From Chara braunii (lineage: Eukaryota; Streptophyta; Charophyceae; Charales; Characeae): a stretch of 64,000 bases of DNA. Position 1 is the stretch's first letter. Every line of letters begins with the position of its first letter. The translations under genes were made by a program, and so were the position numbers. The notes beneath the pieces were generated by a model, which was not told where the DNA came from, ran no database searches, and was given only the letters and a program-made list of their open reading frames with translations. Of the stretch, positions 37,131-47,168 are shown piece by piece. The DNA lies in contig BFEA01000494.1 of assembly GCA_003427395.1 (NCBI GenBank), positions 572,864-636,863 of the forward strand. The letters are read 5' to 3'.

Positions 37131-39087
37131 CTGATGCTCCGTCGAGACTCGAGTAGATGCGTGTAAACGGGAGGAGCATGCACTTGCCACTTATTACGAC
37201 CAGCGTTCTGACCGTGTCATCACAGGACTTCATGATTCCATTACTGGCGAGGACCAAATTCGCCGGTGATGTTTATGAAAGTGATTCCGCTGCCCTGTGA
37301 GAGTGTGTCTGAACACGAGCACCATTACGGTGCAGATCATGCAGATACATTCTAACGGGGCCGGGTCGGGACTTCTGTCATACGTGGGGTTAATCCACCA
37401 TTATGTTGTCAGGCTTAGTGTGCAGGCATGTAGCGAGGGACGTTGGGCTTGAATTCAAGGCCAAAATGCCGCTACCTTGGGGTCTAGAAACCATAAGAGG
37501 GAGATGGCGCTACGTTGTACAGGCGTGTAGCTTGTAGTACAGACAGAGCCCTGCCTGCTGCACCGCTGTATAGATTGGTATCCATAAGAGGGAGATGGCG
37601 GAACAGAGGGAGATGGAGTCTTGCCAGAGCAGAGAAAGGTCGAAGGTATGGTATGGACTCTGGAGGAAGTCCCCGGCTGCCCAAACAGCCTAAGTGCTCA
37701 ACACCATAGCCATCCGACTCCGGCCTCCTGTTAGCCTCTTCTGTATGTACCACTACTACCTTGCCTACATCCCCAGACTCCCAAAGCTTCCAGTCCAGTA
37801 GATAGGTGAGTGCGTATGCGCTTCACATTTGCACGATCAGCACGGACTTCACCATAAATACGGTACAAATGCATGAACACATCACCAGTGATGTGTCTCA
37901 CGCATGTCAGGCTTCCTGTGCGTTAGGTGAATCTCCTCATTTTGCAGATCTGGATAGGAGGGGAGATGGCTGTTACCTCATGTGCGGTAATCGAACATTG
38001 GTGGAGCTCGATGGAACATTGGTGGAGCTCGGCGAAGCCGAGAGTCGGTGTCCAGGCGTGGGGAACGTTTCCCGTGGGCATGCTTGGAGGAGCAGGCTAT
38101 GGCCTGGGATTCAGTCAGAAGGACGATTGGCGGAGCCCAGAGTCGGTATTGGCCACAAATGCATGAACACAGCACCAGTGAGGGGAAGGTTTCCCGTGGG
38201 CATGCTTGGATGAGCAGGCTACGGCCTGGGCCTCAACCAGAACGATGGTAGTGGCCCATTCTCCATGTTCAAGAGGGAAGGTGCAAGTGTCCGCACAATG
38301 CGATTTATGTCAAAATTAGCCCAGGCTGAAAGGTGGAACTGTGGTCTGCCTGCTTGGGTTCGTGGACGAACGGTAATAGTGCGGACGGACGGAGGGTAAT
38401 AGCGCGATTGCGATTTAGTGCGATAGTGGCCCGGTCTTGATGTGCAGGAGGGAAGGAAGGTGCAACTGCCCACATAATGCGATTTGTCATGTATGTCAAA
38501 ATTTGGCCGAGTCTGAAAGCTGGAAAGATGTTCTGCCTGCTTTGGTTCATTGAAGTGCAAGAGTTGCGGGACTAGTGGGATCATTGTCAGGCAGGCATCA
38601 TGCGAGACTGGGTATTGCACGGCTGTTGTTCACTTTTTGCGTCCCCTTTCTCTTTTCTTTTATTTGTTGTCCGGCTGTTGCCCTGTTGCAAGTGTCGTGG
38701 CTGCTCTCTGTGCATGCATTATTATTCTTAGACCTTCGCGTAATGTCCTGATGATGGGACTGCTGTCCTCTTCGTTGGTACCTTTCCGCCGTCAGACATT
38801 GAACTACTTATCTGATCTTTCTACTGCCTGATGATCCTCCTACTGCGCTACCTGTAAGACTGCCGTGCACTCTGAAATAGTACTTCTCTGATCTTTCTAC
38901 TGCCTGATGATCCTCCTTCGGGCGTAAAGAACACGTAACGTGGTGTATGGTTCTGTGACTGCATTTCCGGTTATGGCGGGGGAAGGAGAAAGATGGGAGT
39001 GTAGGAGGGGGAGGAGAAGGCTAGCAGTAAGTTCTCCTTGCCTGAAGGGCGTGCCGTGGGTAAATGGATGCGCCTTGTGTGCATGCT
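37129..39087. repeat. Region with imperfect minisatellite-like direct repeats
   Basis: Direct repeats include 'ccataagagggagatggcg' near 37,490 and 37,581, a ~42-bp block 'gtttcccgtgggcatgcttgg' plus 'agcaggcta.ggcctggg' near 38,067 and 38,190 (~123 bp apart), and an 'aatgcgattt...atgtcaaaatt' block near 38,297 and 38,475. A 'gatctttctactgcctgatg' repeat lies near 38,814 and 38,890. No gene recognised. Confidence 0.55.
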
Positions 39088-39170
39088 GCGAAGAATATTC
39101 TAACCACGGTAAGAATTGTACAGGTGATGCGAAGAATATTCTAACCACGGTAAGAATTGTACAGGTGATG
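39088..39170 (+). repeat. 41-bp tandem duplication
   Basis: The block gcgaagaatattctaaccac...gtacaggtgat occurs at 39,088 and again at 39,129 with no visible change. Confidence 0.9.
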
Positions 39171-39914
39171 CCAGCGTAGGAAGGGATGGTGATGAAGTAA
39201 TAACAGATAGAGAGAGAGGAGGAGACATACGAGGGTAGGGAGAGGTGGGGAGGAGGGTGTAGGAGGGAGGAGGATGATGATTGTACAGGTTTTGCGCTGA
39301 CCCGCCAGTGCAACAAGAAAAACTTGTTTTGGCTGGCGGCGCCATGCTTTGAGGGCCGATACCCCGAGCCTCCGGAAGTTGCGGGGCGCTAACGACAAAG
39401 CCCCGCGGCCGGTGTATGGGCCAAGTACTAATGGTTTAAGCTAAGGTAGCCATTCTAGCTTTTGCGTGGGAAGGGTCCAATTTCCGTTTGGCGATACCCG
39501 TCCTACCCTGGTGAAAGTTTAATCTGTTTCTGCTTTAACGTTCCCTTGAGGGTTACACAGAATAGGAAAGTGGTTAGGGTGCTGCCGCCACAATCCAAAG
39601 ATTCCAGACGATAAACCACCCTGGCTTTCGGGGCTTGGTTCGGTCGATTGCGCTTGTATATCAGTGACCGCCCGGACTCCGCTCGGGTATTGAGGGCAGT
39701 GGAGCAGACCAGTAGCAGCCCAGTGGCCAGTGGAGCAGGCCAGTAGAAGCCCAGAGCAGGCTTTTAGGAAAGCCATCATAGAGAATTGCAGCGGCTGAGC
39801 TGCCCTGTTGGATCATCTTCATGAGAGGAACTTGTTGCGGACGAAAATTTTGGGCTCTTAGTCGAAAAGCCTCGATTGCTGATAATGTCAAGAGAGAGTG
39901 GTGCTTTATACCCT

Positions 39915-40021
39915 ACCGTCTTCACCCTAGTAGAACGCCCGGTCATTATAGCTGTATTTGGTGCAACTTTCAGTCTAGATACAGTGATAATGACCGGGGG
40001 TTCTATTCGGGTGAAGACGGT
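39915..40021. repeat. Hairpin with 43-nt arms
   Basis: Arms 39,915-39,957 and 39,979-40,021 are reverse complements with 5 mismatches in 43, around a 21-nt loop. Size and mismatch pattern would suit a microRNA-like precursor or a small fold-back MITE. Confidence 0.85.
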
Positions 40022-40543
40022 CGCAGCCCCTCTGTTAAACCTAGACCGGGCGTCTAGGATGGGGCTTCCAGTCAGCGAAGCATATTCACAGTGCTCATCT
40101 GAAAAATTGGTTTCGTTGTTCCGTACATAGCTGCTCAGTGGTCGTTATTCTGGCCCCCTTGTCGCTGCTCCACTGAAGGGACACAAAGGGCCATGCTGCA
40201 ATGGAGGTGAGGGCGAAGGAAAGAAAATGATCACTGAGATGCGCATGTAGATGAACCCAAGCATATAAACTGGGTCTCTCTGCTTCTTTTGCCCCTCAGG
40301 CGCATGAGATGAACCCAGGTTGAATTTTTGGCCTGTACCACTCCTGCCTCCTCCCCCTCCCCTGTCCCTTTACCTCTGAGTCCTGGACTACCAGGTATTC
40401 TTTTGCACACAAAAACGGAAAATCACCACAGTTGGGTACCGACTGCCCCCTCCGTGGAACCTCCCACCCCTTCATAGGCCACACTATCCATACCACTGAA
40501 AGGGAAAAAGATGCCAGGCCAGGCCAGGGAAAGTTTATAGCGG
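40022..40543. other. Unassigned stretch before gap
   Basis: No gene recognised. Ends at an assembly gap. Confidence 0.4.
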
Positions 40544-41068
40544 NNNNNNNNNNNNNNNNNNNNNNNNNNNNNNNNNNNNNNNNNNNNNNNNNNNNNNNNN
40601 NNNNNNNNNNNNNNNNNNNNNNNNNNNNNNNNNNNNNNNNNNNNNNNNNNNNNNNNNNNNNNNNNNNNNNNNNNNNNNNNNNNNNNNNNNNNNNNNNNNN
40701 NNNNNNNNNNNNNNNNNNNNNNNNNNNNNNNNNNNNNNNNNNNNNNNNNNNNNNNNNNNNNNNNNNNNNNNNNNNNNNNNNNNNNNNNNNNNNNNNNNNN
40801 NNNNNNNNNNNNNNNNNNNNNNNNNNNNNNNNNNNNNNNNNNNNNNNNNNNNNNNNNNNNNNNNNNNNNNNNNNNNNNNNNNNNNNNNNNNNNNNNNNNN
40901 NNNNNNNNNNNNNNNNNNNNNNNNNNNNNNNNNNNNNNNNNNNNNNNNNNNNNNNNNNNNNNNNNNNNNNNNNNNNNNNNNNNNNNNNNNNNNNNNNNNN
41001 NNNNNNNNNNNNNNNNNNNNNNNNNNNNNNNNNNNNNNNNNNNNNNNNNNNNNNNNNNNNNNNNNNNN
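40544..41068. other. Assembly gap (525 N)
   Basis: A run of N. Frames reported across it are meaningless. Confidence 0.99.
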
Positions 41069-41103
41069 TTTTTTTTTGTTTTGTTTTGTTTTGTTTTGTT
41101 TTG

Positions 41104-41137
<34 letters not shown>
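41069..41137. repeat. (TTTTG)n(GT)n tract at gap edge
   Basis: About seven ttttg units followed by ~15 GT units. The repeat likely caused the gap. Confidence 0.95.
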
Positions 41138-41139
<2 letters not shown>

Positions 41140-41883
41140 CGGAAAAGGGCTGTCATCCCGTTACCGATAGCTCAAGGCTTGGCAAGGCTGGGCATACGAA
41201 GCAGGTTTAAATCGAACACAGCCCTTGCCGTTACCGGTAGCCGAAGGGGGGAGTTTGCAGGGATAGACATAGAACACGTGTTTTAAGAATTGGACTCAGG
41301 CAGGGTTTAAACGCCCCCAAAGCGGCCTAATGACAGTACTAGTAACCGAGCGGAGTGCCAACAGCTGAACTTGCCAGAGAGAGAGAGGCTTGGAAGGGTT
41401 GACTTGACCTGAACCTGGCGCTGTCTCCACAGATGGAACATGCCGGGAAGCTGTGGTTTCTAAGAGTAGAATCATGGCACCTCAATGGACAGGTCACAGC
41501 CGGGGCTGGGTTGCACTTTCGCTGTTGAGCTAGCTCAAGGTTGAGCGGTGTCTGCTCTTATCAGCACCACTAGCACGGCAGGGGGTGTTTTTTTGCAGAA
41601 AAAAAAAAAAAAAAAAAAAAAAAAGGTTGAGTTTTCAATCAAGGAGCAAATCGAATCAGTCATGGGACGCTTTCGGATGGGTCAGTTCTGAAGTTGTGGA
41701 ATATCCGAATATCCCAGAATATACAATTTGGATATTTGTGCCTGCGAATTTGATTTCTGTGGCCGTTTTTCGTTTTGTTTATTGGAAGGAAAAGAGATCT
41801 TCCGTTGAAGTAACTACCCCGCTGCTAGTGTATTTTATTTGAAGAAAAAGAGATGGTTCGTTTTCATGATAGTCTGACAGTGT
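41138..41883. other. Unassigned stretch with poly-A tract
   Basis: Contains a poly-A run at about 41,599-41,624, possibly the tail of a retroposed sequence lying upstream. No gene recognised. Confidence 0.4.
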
Positions 41884-41979
41884 AGCAAAGTGAGCATGTA
41901 TGTCCTCATTTTGGTGTACATAGAGTGGGATAGCAAAGTGAGCATGTATGTCCTCATTTTGGTGTACATAGAGTGGGAA
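41884..41979 (+). repeat. 48-bp perfect tandem duplication
   Basis: The unit starting agcaaagtgagcatgtatgt occurs at 41,884 and 41,932. Confidence 0.95.
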
Positions 41980-42105
41980 AATGGCAAACAGCTGCGTGAA
42001 GTGAAAGGAGCAGAATGTGCACGTCCGCAGCTGCAGCATATCCCGCGGATGCTGTCAGCCTGGAGGCAGCAGATGAGGGAAATGCCAAAATCATTCTCCC
42101 CCACC

Positions 42106-42109
<4 letters not shown>

Positions 42110-42140
<31 letters not shown>

Positions 42141-42192
42141 CGCTCGCTCGCTCGCTCGCTCGCTCGTATGTGTGTGTGTGTCTGTGTGTGGA
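42110..42192. repeat. (CT)n(CGCT)n(GT)n compound microsatellite
   Basis: CT repeats, then seven CGCT units (about 42,137-42,165), then TG repeats. Confidence 0.95.
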
Positions 42193-42229
42193 TGAGATTA
42201 CAACCCGGTTTGCATTCAGCCCTCTAATG

Positions 42230-42700
42230 CATTTTATGCATTAGGTTGTAGTCCATCTCCCATGGGAAACCCTAGCTATAGTGTCTGCAAAAAATAAGTC
42301 AATTCTTCTCCTTTGGAGACCTCGGCCGAAGCCTGGTAATGTCCCCGGTGGCCGGGGAGTCCTCAATGTATATAATGGGACACTGGACCCAATTTCCAGC
42401 AGGTGCTGCGACCCACCAATAGATTGGGGTGATCAGTGCCTGGCGGACTGGAGGGAGATGATGCCCATATCACCCCGTCTACCAGGCAGAGACTGGTATA
42501 TTGTTCAACAGGGAAAAAAAAGGGAAAAAAAGCAGACCAACTGTCCTTCTCCCAGTGGCCATCCGGATTGTGTCTCCTCTTCTACTGAATACTGCTGAGC
42601 TGGCCTTCCCAGTGCATCCTGGACTGCCTTGATTTAATTACAATGGTAAAAAAAAAAAAAAAAAAAAAAAAACAACAACAACAACAACAAGAACAACAAG
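42230..42700 (+). mobile_element. Candidate retroposon 3' end with A-tail
   Basis: Single-copy-looking sequence ends in a poly-A run (about 42,649-42,672) followed by (CAA)n and a CAAGAACAACAAG tract to 42,700. Such an A-rich tail passing into CAA repeats is typical of LINE or SINE 3' ends. No coding domain was recognised upstream, and no target duplication was confirmed. Confidence 0.4.
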
Positions 42701-42907
42701 AGTGGAACTCAGTTGGGTACCTCCAGGTCTAGGTCCAGGCATTGGTTCAGACTGCGTGCCTAATTTACCATGCGTTGTTCACGACGTCCAGAGCCTCGAA
42801 TACTTGTGTGTGCCAATGGACAGCCTGAAAAGGCACATGGAAGATATATTAGATACTTTGAACTAGTCCTGCTGAGGAGAAAAACCAAGCACAGCTGGAC
42901 AAAGAAA

Positions 42908-42933
42908 GGAGCACTGTTTGTCCACAGTGCTCC
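42908..42933. repeat. Perfect 10-bp stem hairpin
   Basis: GGAGCACTGT and ACAGTGCTCC flank a 6-nt loop, immediately upstream of the U2-like sequence. Confidence 0.85.
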
Positions 42934-42939
42934 AGATAT

Positions 42940-43030
42940 TGACGTTTCTTGGCCTCTTGGCTAAGATAACGTGTAGTATCTGTTCTTCTGATCAGTTTAA
43001 TATCTGGTCGTGGTCCATCGGACGTCATTT
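42940..43030 (+). pseudogene. U2 snRNA pseudogene (5' part)
   Basis: U2 snRNA base-pairs with the intron branch site in the spliceosome. The sequence carries most of the conserved U2 5' half: a TTGGCTAAGAT block (about 42,957-42,967), GTGTAGTATCTGTTCTT containing the GUAGUA branch-site recognition element (42,971-42,987), then ATCAGTTTAATATCTGG. There is a 3-nt insertion after GTTCTT. A short GTCC-ATC-GGAC hairpin follows where stem IIb should be, then A-rich sequence (gaaaaagaaaagag) instead of the Sm site and the 3' stem-loops. No plant USE or TATA-like promoter is seen at the expected distance upstream. It is therefore probably a 3'-truncated retropseudogene. Confidence 0.8.
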
Positions 43031-43248
43031 GAAAAAGAAAAGAGAAAAAAAGACATAATCCTGCAGAACATTGCAGAGATGAAAACTAAACTGAAAAAAA
43101 AAAAAAACAGGCACAAAAAAGAAAGAATACGTCGAAGAGTGAAAAGCCAAACAATGCAAAGATCGGACAACAACCGTGCCAAAAGGTCACTTTTGATGGA
43201 AAAGGCCCGGCCTTGCCACCCATAATCATTTTTGGGCCTTGGCCTGGT

Positions 43249-43324
43249 GTGCCAGAGTCCTCTATACCTGTCTCTTATACACATCTAGATGTGTATAAGA
43301 GACAGGTGCCAGAGTCCTCTATAC
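43249..43324. repeat. 19-bp direct repeat flanking an adapter
   Basis: GTGCCAGAGTCCTCTATAC occurs at 43,249-43,267 and 43,306-43,324, immediately on either side of the adapter junction. Confidence 0.95.
43268..43305. other. Nextera (Tn5 mosaic-end) junction adapter contamination
   Basis: CTGTCTCTTATACACATCT (43,268-43,286) is followed directly by its reverse complement (43,287-43,305). This is the Nextera mate-pair junction sequence, not biology. Translated frames through it give the well-known artefact peptide containing VSYTHLDVYKRQ. Confidence 0.97.
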
Positions 43325-44357
43325 TGCCACACTCATGTTCGCATTACGTGTACCAAAAAATGGTCCTTAAATCACATTCATGCGACAGGTTTTTTTTTTT
43401 TTTTTTTTTTTTTTAAGAAACAACCCAAGTGAATGCTAGAGGTGCTGATAAGAGCGACAGTCGTTGTAACGCTATGCAACAAAACTCGAGTGCCGGACGC
43501 TTCTCGGTTGAATTGGACATGGTTTGCCTGTTGTTTTCCACGCCCGCATCTGCTCCTGGTTATTCATTCTTCTCGTTTTCCTTTCTTTTGTCTTTTTTTG
43601 AGACTTGGTGACATCCGTGCCCTTTAATGGCTACGCTGACTTATCCCCTGCACTTATTCTGGCATGCTGCCGGGGCGCTGGCTGGGATCGCACACAGGGG
43701 CTAGGGAGTGAGGGGTTCCTCAAGGGCACCGGCCGCGAGCGGCCATAACTGGGCCTGCTCACGGTGGCTGGTCAAGGTGATGGTGGTCCTCAGGTAGGGA
43801 CGCACACATTTCGGGACAGGAAGGGGATGGAGAGAGAGAGAGGAGACACGTGTCCCTGATGTATGCGGAGGTCTTCGTCATGTACATTGGTCTTCGGCTG
43901 GCAGTGATTCCTGTTGCATGTCGTAGTTGTAGGCTGGCATAGGTGCTGAGTAAGATAGGCAGGGCGCTGAGCGCCAATGAAGAAGAGTGACACTGGAGAC
44001 ATTGTTGGTGGTGACAAGAAGGGGCTGTCATTGACATTTGGGTTCATTGCATTGCTATCATTTGGCTTGTGTAATGACACTGCCAAACGCGGATGGAGAC
44101 ACACAGCTGATTTCTGAGTTTTGCTCATGGAATGAATGCCTTGCTGAGTTTCCCGTTTGTTGCTGAGTTTTCTAAGTCTGTGTGTGTGCATGCTTGCTGG
44201 TCTGCATGCCTGTCTGAGTGCTTGTCGGCTTGAGTGTGTGTGTCACCTGCAAGGGCACTTGTTCATTCAGACGGCCCGAAAGGCCGGTACTTACCTTTGG
44301 TCGTGGCATTGAGGGTTGCAGCGGGGAAAACACTCCAGTGGTGGGAAAGAGGCCCGC
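43306..44357. other. Unassigned stretch
   Basis: Contains a poly-T run (about 43,390-43,413). A 'cgtgccctttaatggctacg' block at about 43,616 recurs at about 47,686. No gene recognised. Confidence 0.4.
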
Positions 44358-44602
44358 GACATTTAAATAATATTTTTATCAATTTCGTATGGAGTCAAAA
44401 TTTCTCTAGATTCACATGGGGCTCCTATCAAGATGCATTTATAAAAAAAGATCGATGGTATCATCCATTAAGGTTAGAAAAGTTACGATTCAAAACACGC
44501 ACATCTGATTGTTTTTTTTATAATTTTATTGTTACAGATAAAAGAAAAATGATATTTTCAACATATTTGCCAAAAAGGTCTAATTTGATTAATGGGATAA
44601 GT
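44358..44602 (+). pseudogene. ycf1: Plastid DNA insert (NUPT), ycf1/tic214-like fragment
   Basis: A sharply AT-rich ~245-bp block within GC-rich DNA. It encodes about 80 codons without a stop. The pattern RWYHPLRLEKLRF...SDCFFYNFIVTDKRK...TYLP..S resembles the region of plastid Ycf1 (Tic214, a component of the chloroplast inner-membrane protein import complex) that reads RW..PLR...S..FF...TD..K..F.TYLP in land plants. It lacks a start, an end and the membrane segments, so it is a dead nuclear copy. The intact frame suggests a recent transfer. Recognition is from remembered family pattern, not from a search. Confidence 0.6.
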
Positions 44603-46604
44603 GGGAAAAACACTCAAGTAGCAGGTAGGCCGGTACCACACCGGGTAGAGGTAGATGTGCCGGGTACTCGAGGCCGAGCAGAAGAAGACAAAAGTCGGCA
44701 TTTTTAGAGGCCGAGTAGTTGTAGGTTAGGTCTAGGCGGGTACCAGTCCAAGTAGTCTGAGTCTAGGGCCTTTACGGGCAATATCAGAGTCCGCAATGAT
44801 ATTTCCCTCCGAGAGGGAGGAGGTACCGGTTGCTGAAGGCCTCGCGGTTTGGGAAGTCACTCGCCAAGAGGCAAGTAGGCCACTATATCTCCAGAAGGAG
44901 CAAAGTGCTCCTCACTATCGGTGTGCAAGTTTGACGACACACTGGTTGGAGTGCTGGCTGGAGCAGCACTAGCAAGGAGCAAAGACATGAGGAGGAAGAA
45001 GACCAGGACTAGGAGGTATGTGACGAACCAGCTTCTGAGCCTGCGCCATCTTCCGGACCCCTTCTCTCTCTTTTTCTTTTCGAATTTTGCTCGGCCCAAC
45101 AAGGCCCCTCTCTGTTTTTGACTAAAGATGCCCTGCTGAGACCCATGTTGATTCTTGAAATTCTGTTTTCATCGTTTGGGAAATGCATGGGAATTGCACG
45201 CGCTTTAGTAAGCGCGCTAGGAATTTGCCCCGACAGTTAGAAATTCCGAAATAAACGAAACCCGACGTGTCCTTTTTCTGCATGAATGTTCTCGACTACG
45301 TCGCGAAAAACTCTGGGAATTTGGTGGGAATACGAATGGATGTAGGACTGTCTTTTCCCGCGCCTACTTTACGCGCGGATATGGTGATTTCAATTTTTGA
45401 ATTAGCATAAGACTTAGGAATCTGTAATTGTTTTGGTGCCTCTTTTTGCATTTGTGATCAGCGCCATGCAAGCGAGCTTCCCCTTTCTGCTCCCCTCACC
45501 ATCGTCGACGCTCCCTTCGCGCCCGCGCTCACTCTCCTGCCGTAACCGTTTTTCCCTCTCTTTCTTTTTCTTTCTCTCCCCGCGCGCCTTTCCTCTTTCT
45601 TGATCATCTGAATCTTGGATCCGTTTCGCGCTATCCTGCGCACCCTTCTTCCTCCCACTTTGAGTCCTACGCCCAAGAGCCTGGTCGATCCTCTCCGCAC
45701 TCCGTCTAGCCAAGGAGAGGCACCGTGTAAGGAGAAACTCCTATTACGCAACGACTCTGATTGGCTGTTATCGGACTCAGCAGGATCGACAGGCTTTCGT
45801 CGGGTGATTATCCCCAAGTCCTCTCTCACCCTTCCCTGACTCAATCTTCATCCTCCCTCGTACCTACCTCCCTTCCTGCAACTATAAATCCCGCAAGCGC
45901 GCCCGCAAATCTCTCTCTCAACTCGTCCGCCAGCTTCCAGGAAGCAGTGGCTAGATGGTATGTGTGGAGTGCGAGTCGAAAAGTCCCGATGAGCTCACTG
46001 TAGCCTGGCCGGCGGTGCACGTGATCGCCACGACGGACTGTGGATCCGGGCAGACCGTGTCGAGACTAAGTCGGCGGGGTGACGATTGCAGTGGTGGAAA
46101 GTGGCATGTGGCGGCCGGGATCGTCAGTGCATGCATGGGGATAGTGATCGGAGTTGAATGGATGAATGGCCCGGGGCCATAGTGAAACTTCACGGCGGAT
46201 GCACCTCCTTGTCTCGAATCTATTCCTTGGAGTGAGTTCGGTTTGGTGGCAGTTAAGCCGAAAGCTATTTTTCATCGTCGAATCTTGGTGTAATTTTCAT
46301 CCACCTTGTATGCTCCACGTTTTTTCCTCCCTATCTTCTCCCTCCCTGTGACATGAACGATTATGGATGTTTGTTGATCTATTGCACATAAGGGATGAGA
46401 TGATTCTTCTGACTAACGCCTAATCAATCGTGGGGTAGGGGTGCATAGCACACGGAGAACTGAGTGTTGTGTGGCTGCCATTTTCACACCTCGATGAATG
46501 TCTGTGAGAAGTGAACGAGAATGCTTGGCTGATGTCATGATGAGACGATTGCCTGTTGGACGTGTCTCCGACTAAGTCGTAGGATCGTTGTGATTAATAT
46601 GTAG
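44603..46604. other. Unassigned stretch
   Basis: GC-rich sequence without a recognisable gene. Minus-strand frames near 45,414-45,844 are basic low-complexity and unconvincing. Confidence 0.4.
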
Positions 46605-47168
46605 GATGCATTCTGGATAAAATTTCACTATTGCCATGTGGACCGATTGTTCCGAGCCGACTGGGCGCAGCCTCCCGCATCCCCGCCACGCCCCTTCCCG
46701 TATAACGAGAAGAGGACACGTGTATGTGAGTGGGACGTACGAGAAGCCGTCGCCAAGATTGACGGAAGATACTACTTCCTTCCTGAAACCCGATGCTCTG
46801 GATTTGTTGGTGCTGGTTTTGTTATCGTAGACACACACTTTCCGCCTTATTCGTTGCTATTGCCGTTTAATGAGTTGATCGTCATCCCGTGGTCGGCAGT
46901 AGCTCCCCATTGGCCTAATACTCTGTGCAGCGATTGTCGCCACTTCGAGCGTTACCAATCGAAGGGCTTTCACTACCGAGTACGAGACGAAGATGAGTAT
47001 AAGGAAAGAGTCACTCGGTTACGGCCTTCCACGTCAGATGCAGAGTTGTGTAATAAGCGACGTCGGGACTTGACCCGGAAACCGGATACCAAGTATTTGC
47101 CCGCCCCCTTTCAAGCTAAACGAAAAGCGACGGCTCGATGGGAAGTTCAGCGATACTTTTTGGATTAA
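46605..47168 (+). CDS. Possible terminal exon of an unrecognised protein
   Basis: The frame is open from 46,605, just after a TAG that could double as a splice acceptor (atatgtag), to a TAA at 47,166. Its protein-like composition (about 187 codons) includes WDVREAVAKIDGRYYFLPE, a short Cys pair (LCSDCRHFERY) and a basic tail ending ARWEVQRYFLD. There is no in-frame ATG near its start, so if real it is a 3' exon whose upstream exons I cannot identify. No family was recognised; a lineage-specific or transposon-derived protein is equally possible. Confidence 0.35.
   Translation, partial: DAFWIKFHYCHVDRLFRADWAQPPASPPRPFPYNEKRTRVCEWDVREAVAKIDGRYYFLPETRCSGFVGAGFVIVDTHFPPYSLLLPFNELIVIPWSAVAPHWPNTLCSDCRHFERYQSKGFHYRVRDEDEYKERVTRLRPSTSDAELCNKRRRDLTRKPDTKYLPAPFQAKRKATARWEVQRYFLD

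Noticed and set aside
40296-41286. Open frames of 284-286 codons on both strands
   Set aside because: Mostly N; open only because the gap cannot contain stops.
43213-43416. Open frame containing VSYTHLDVYKRQ
   Set aside because: It is the translated Nextera adapter junction.
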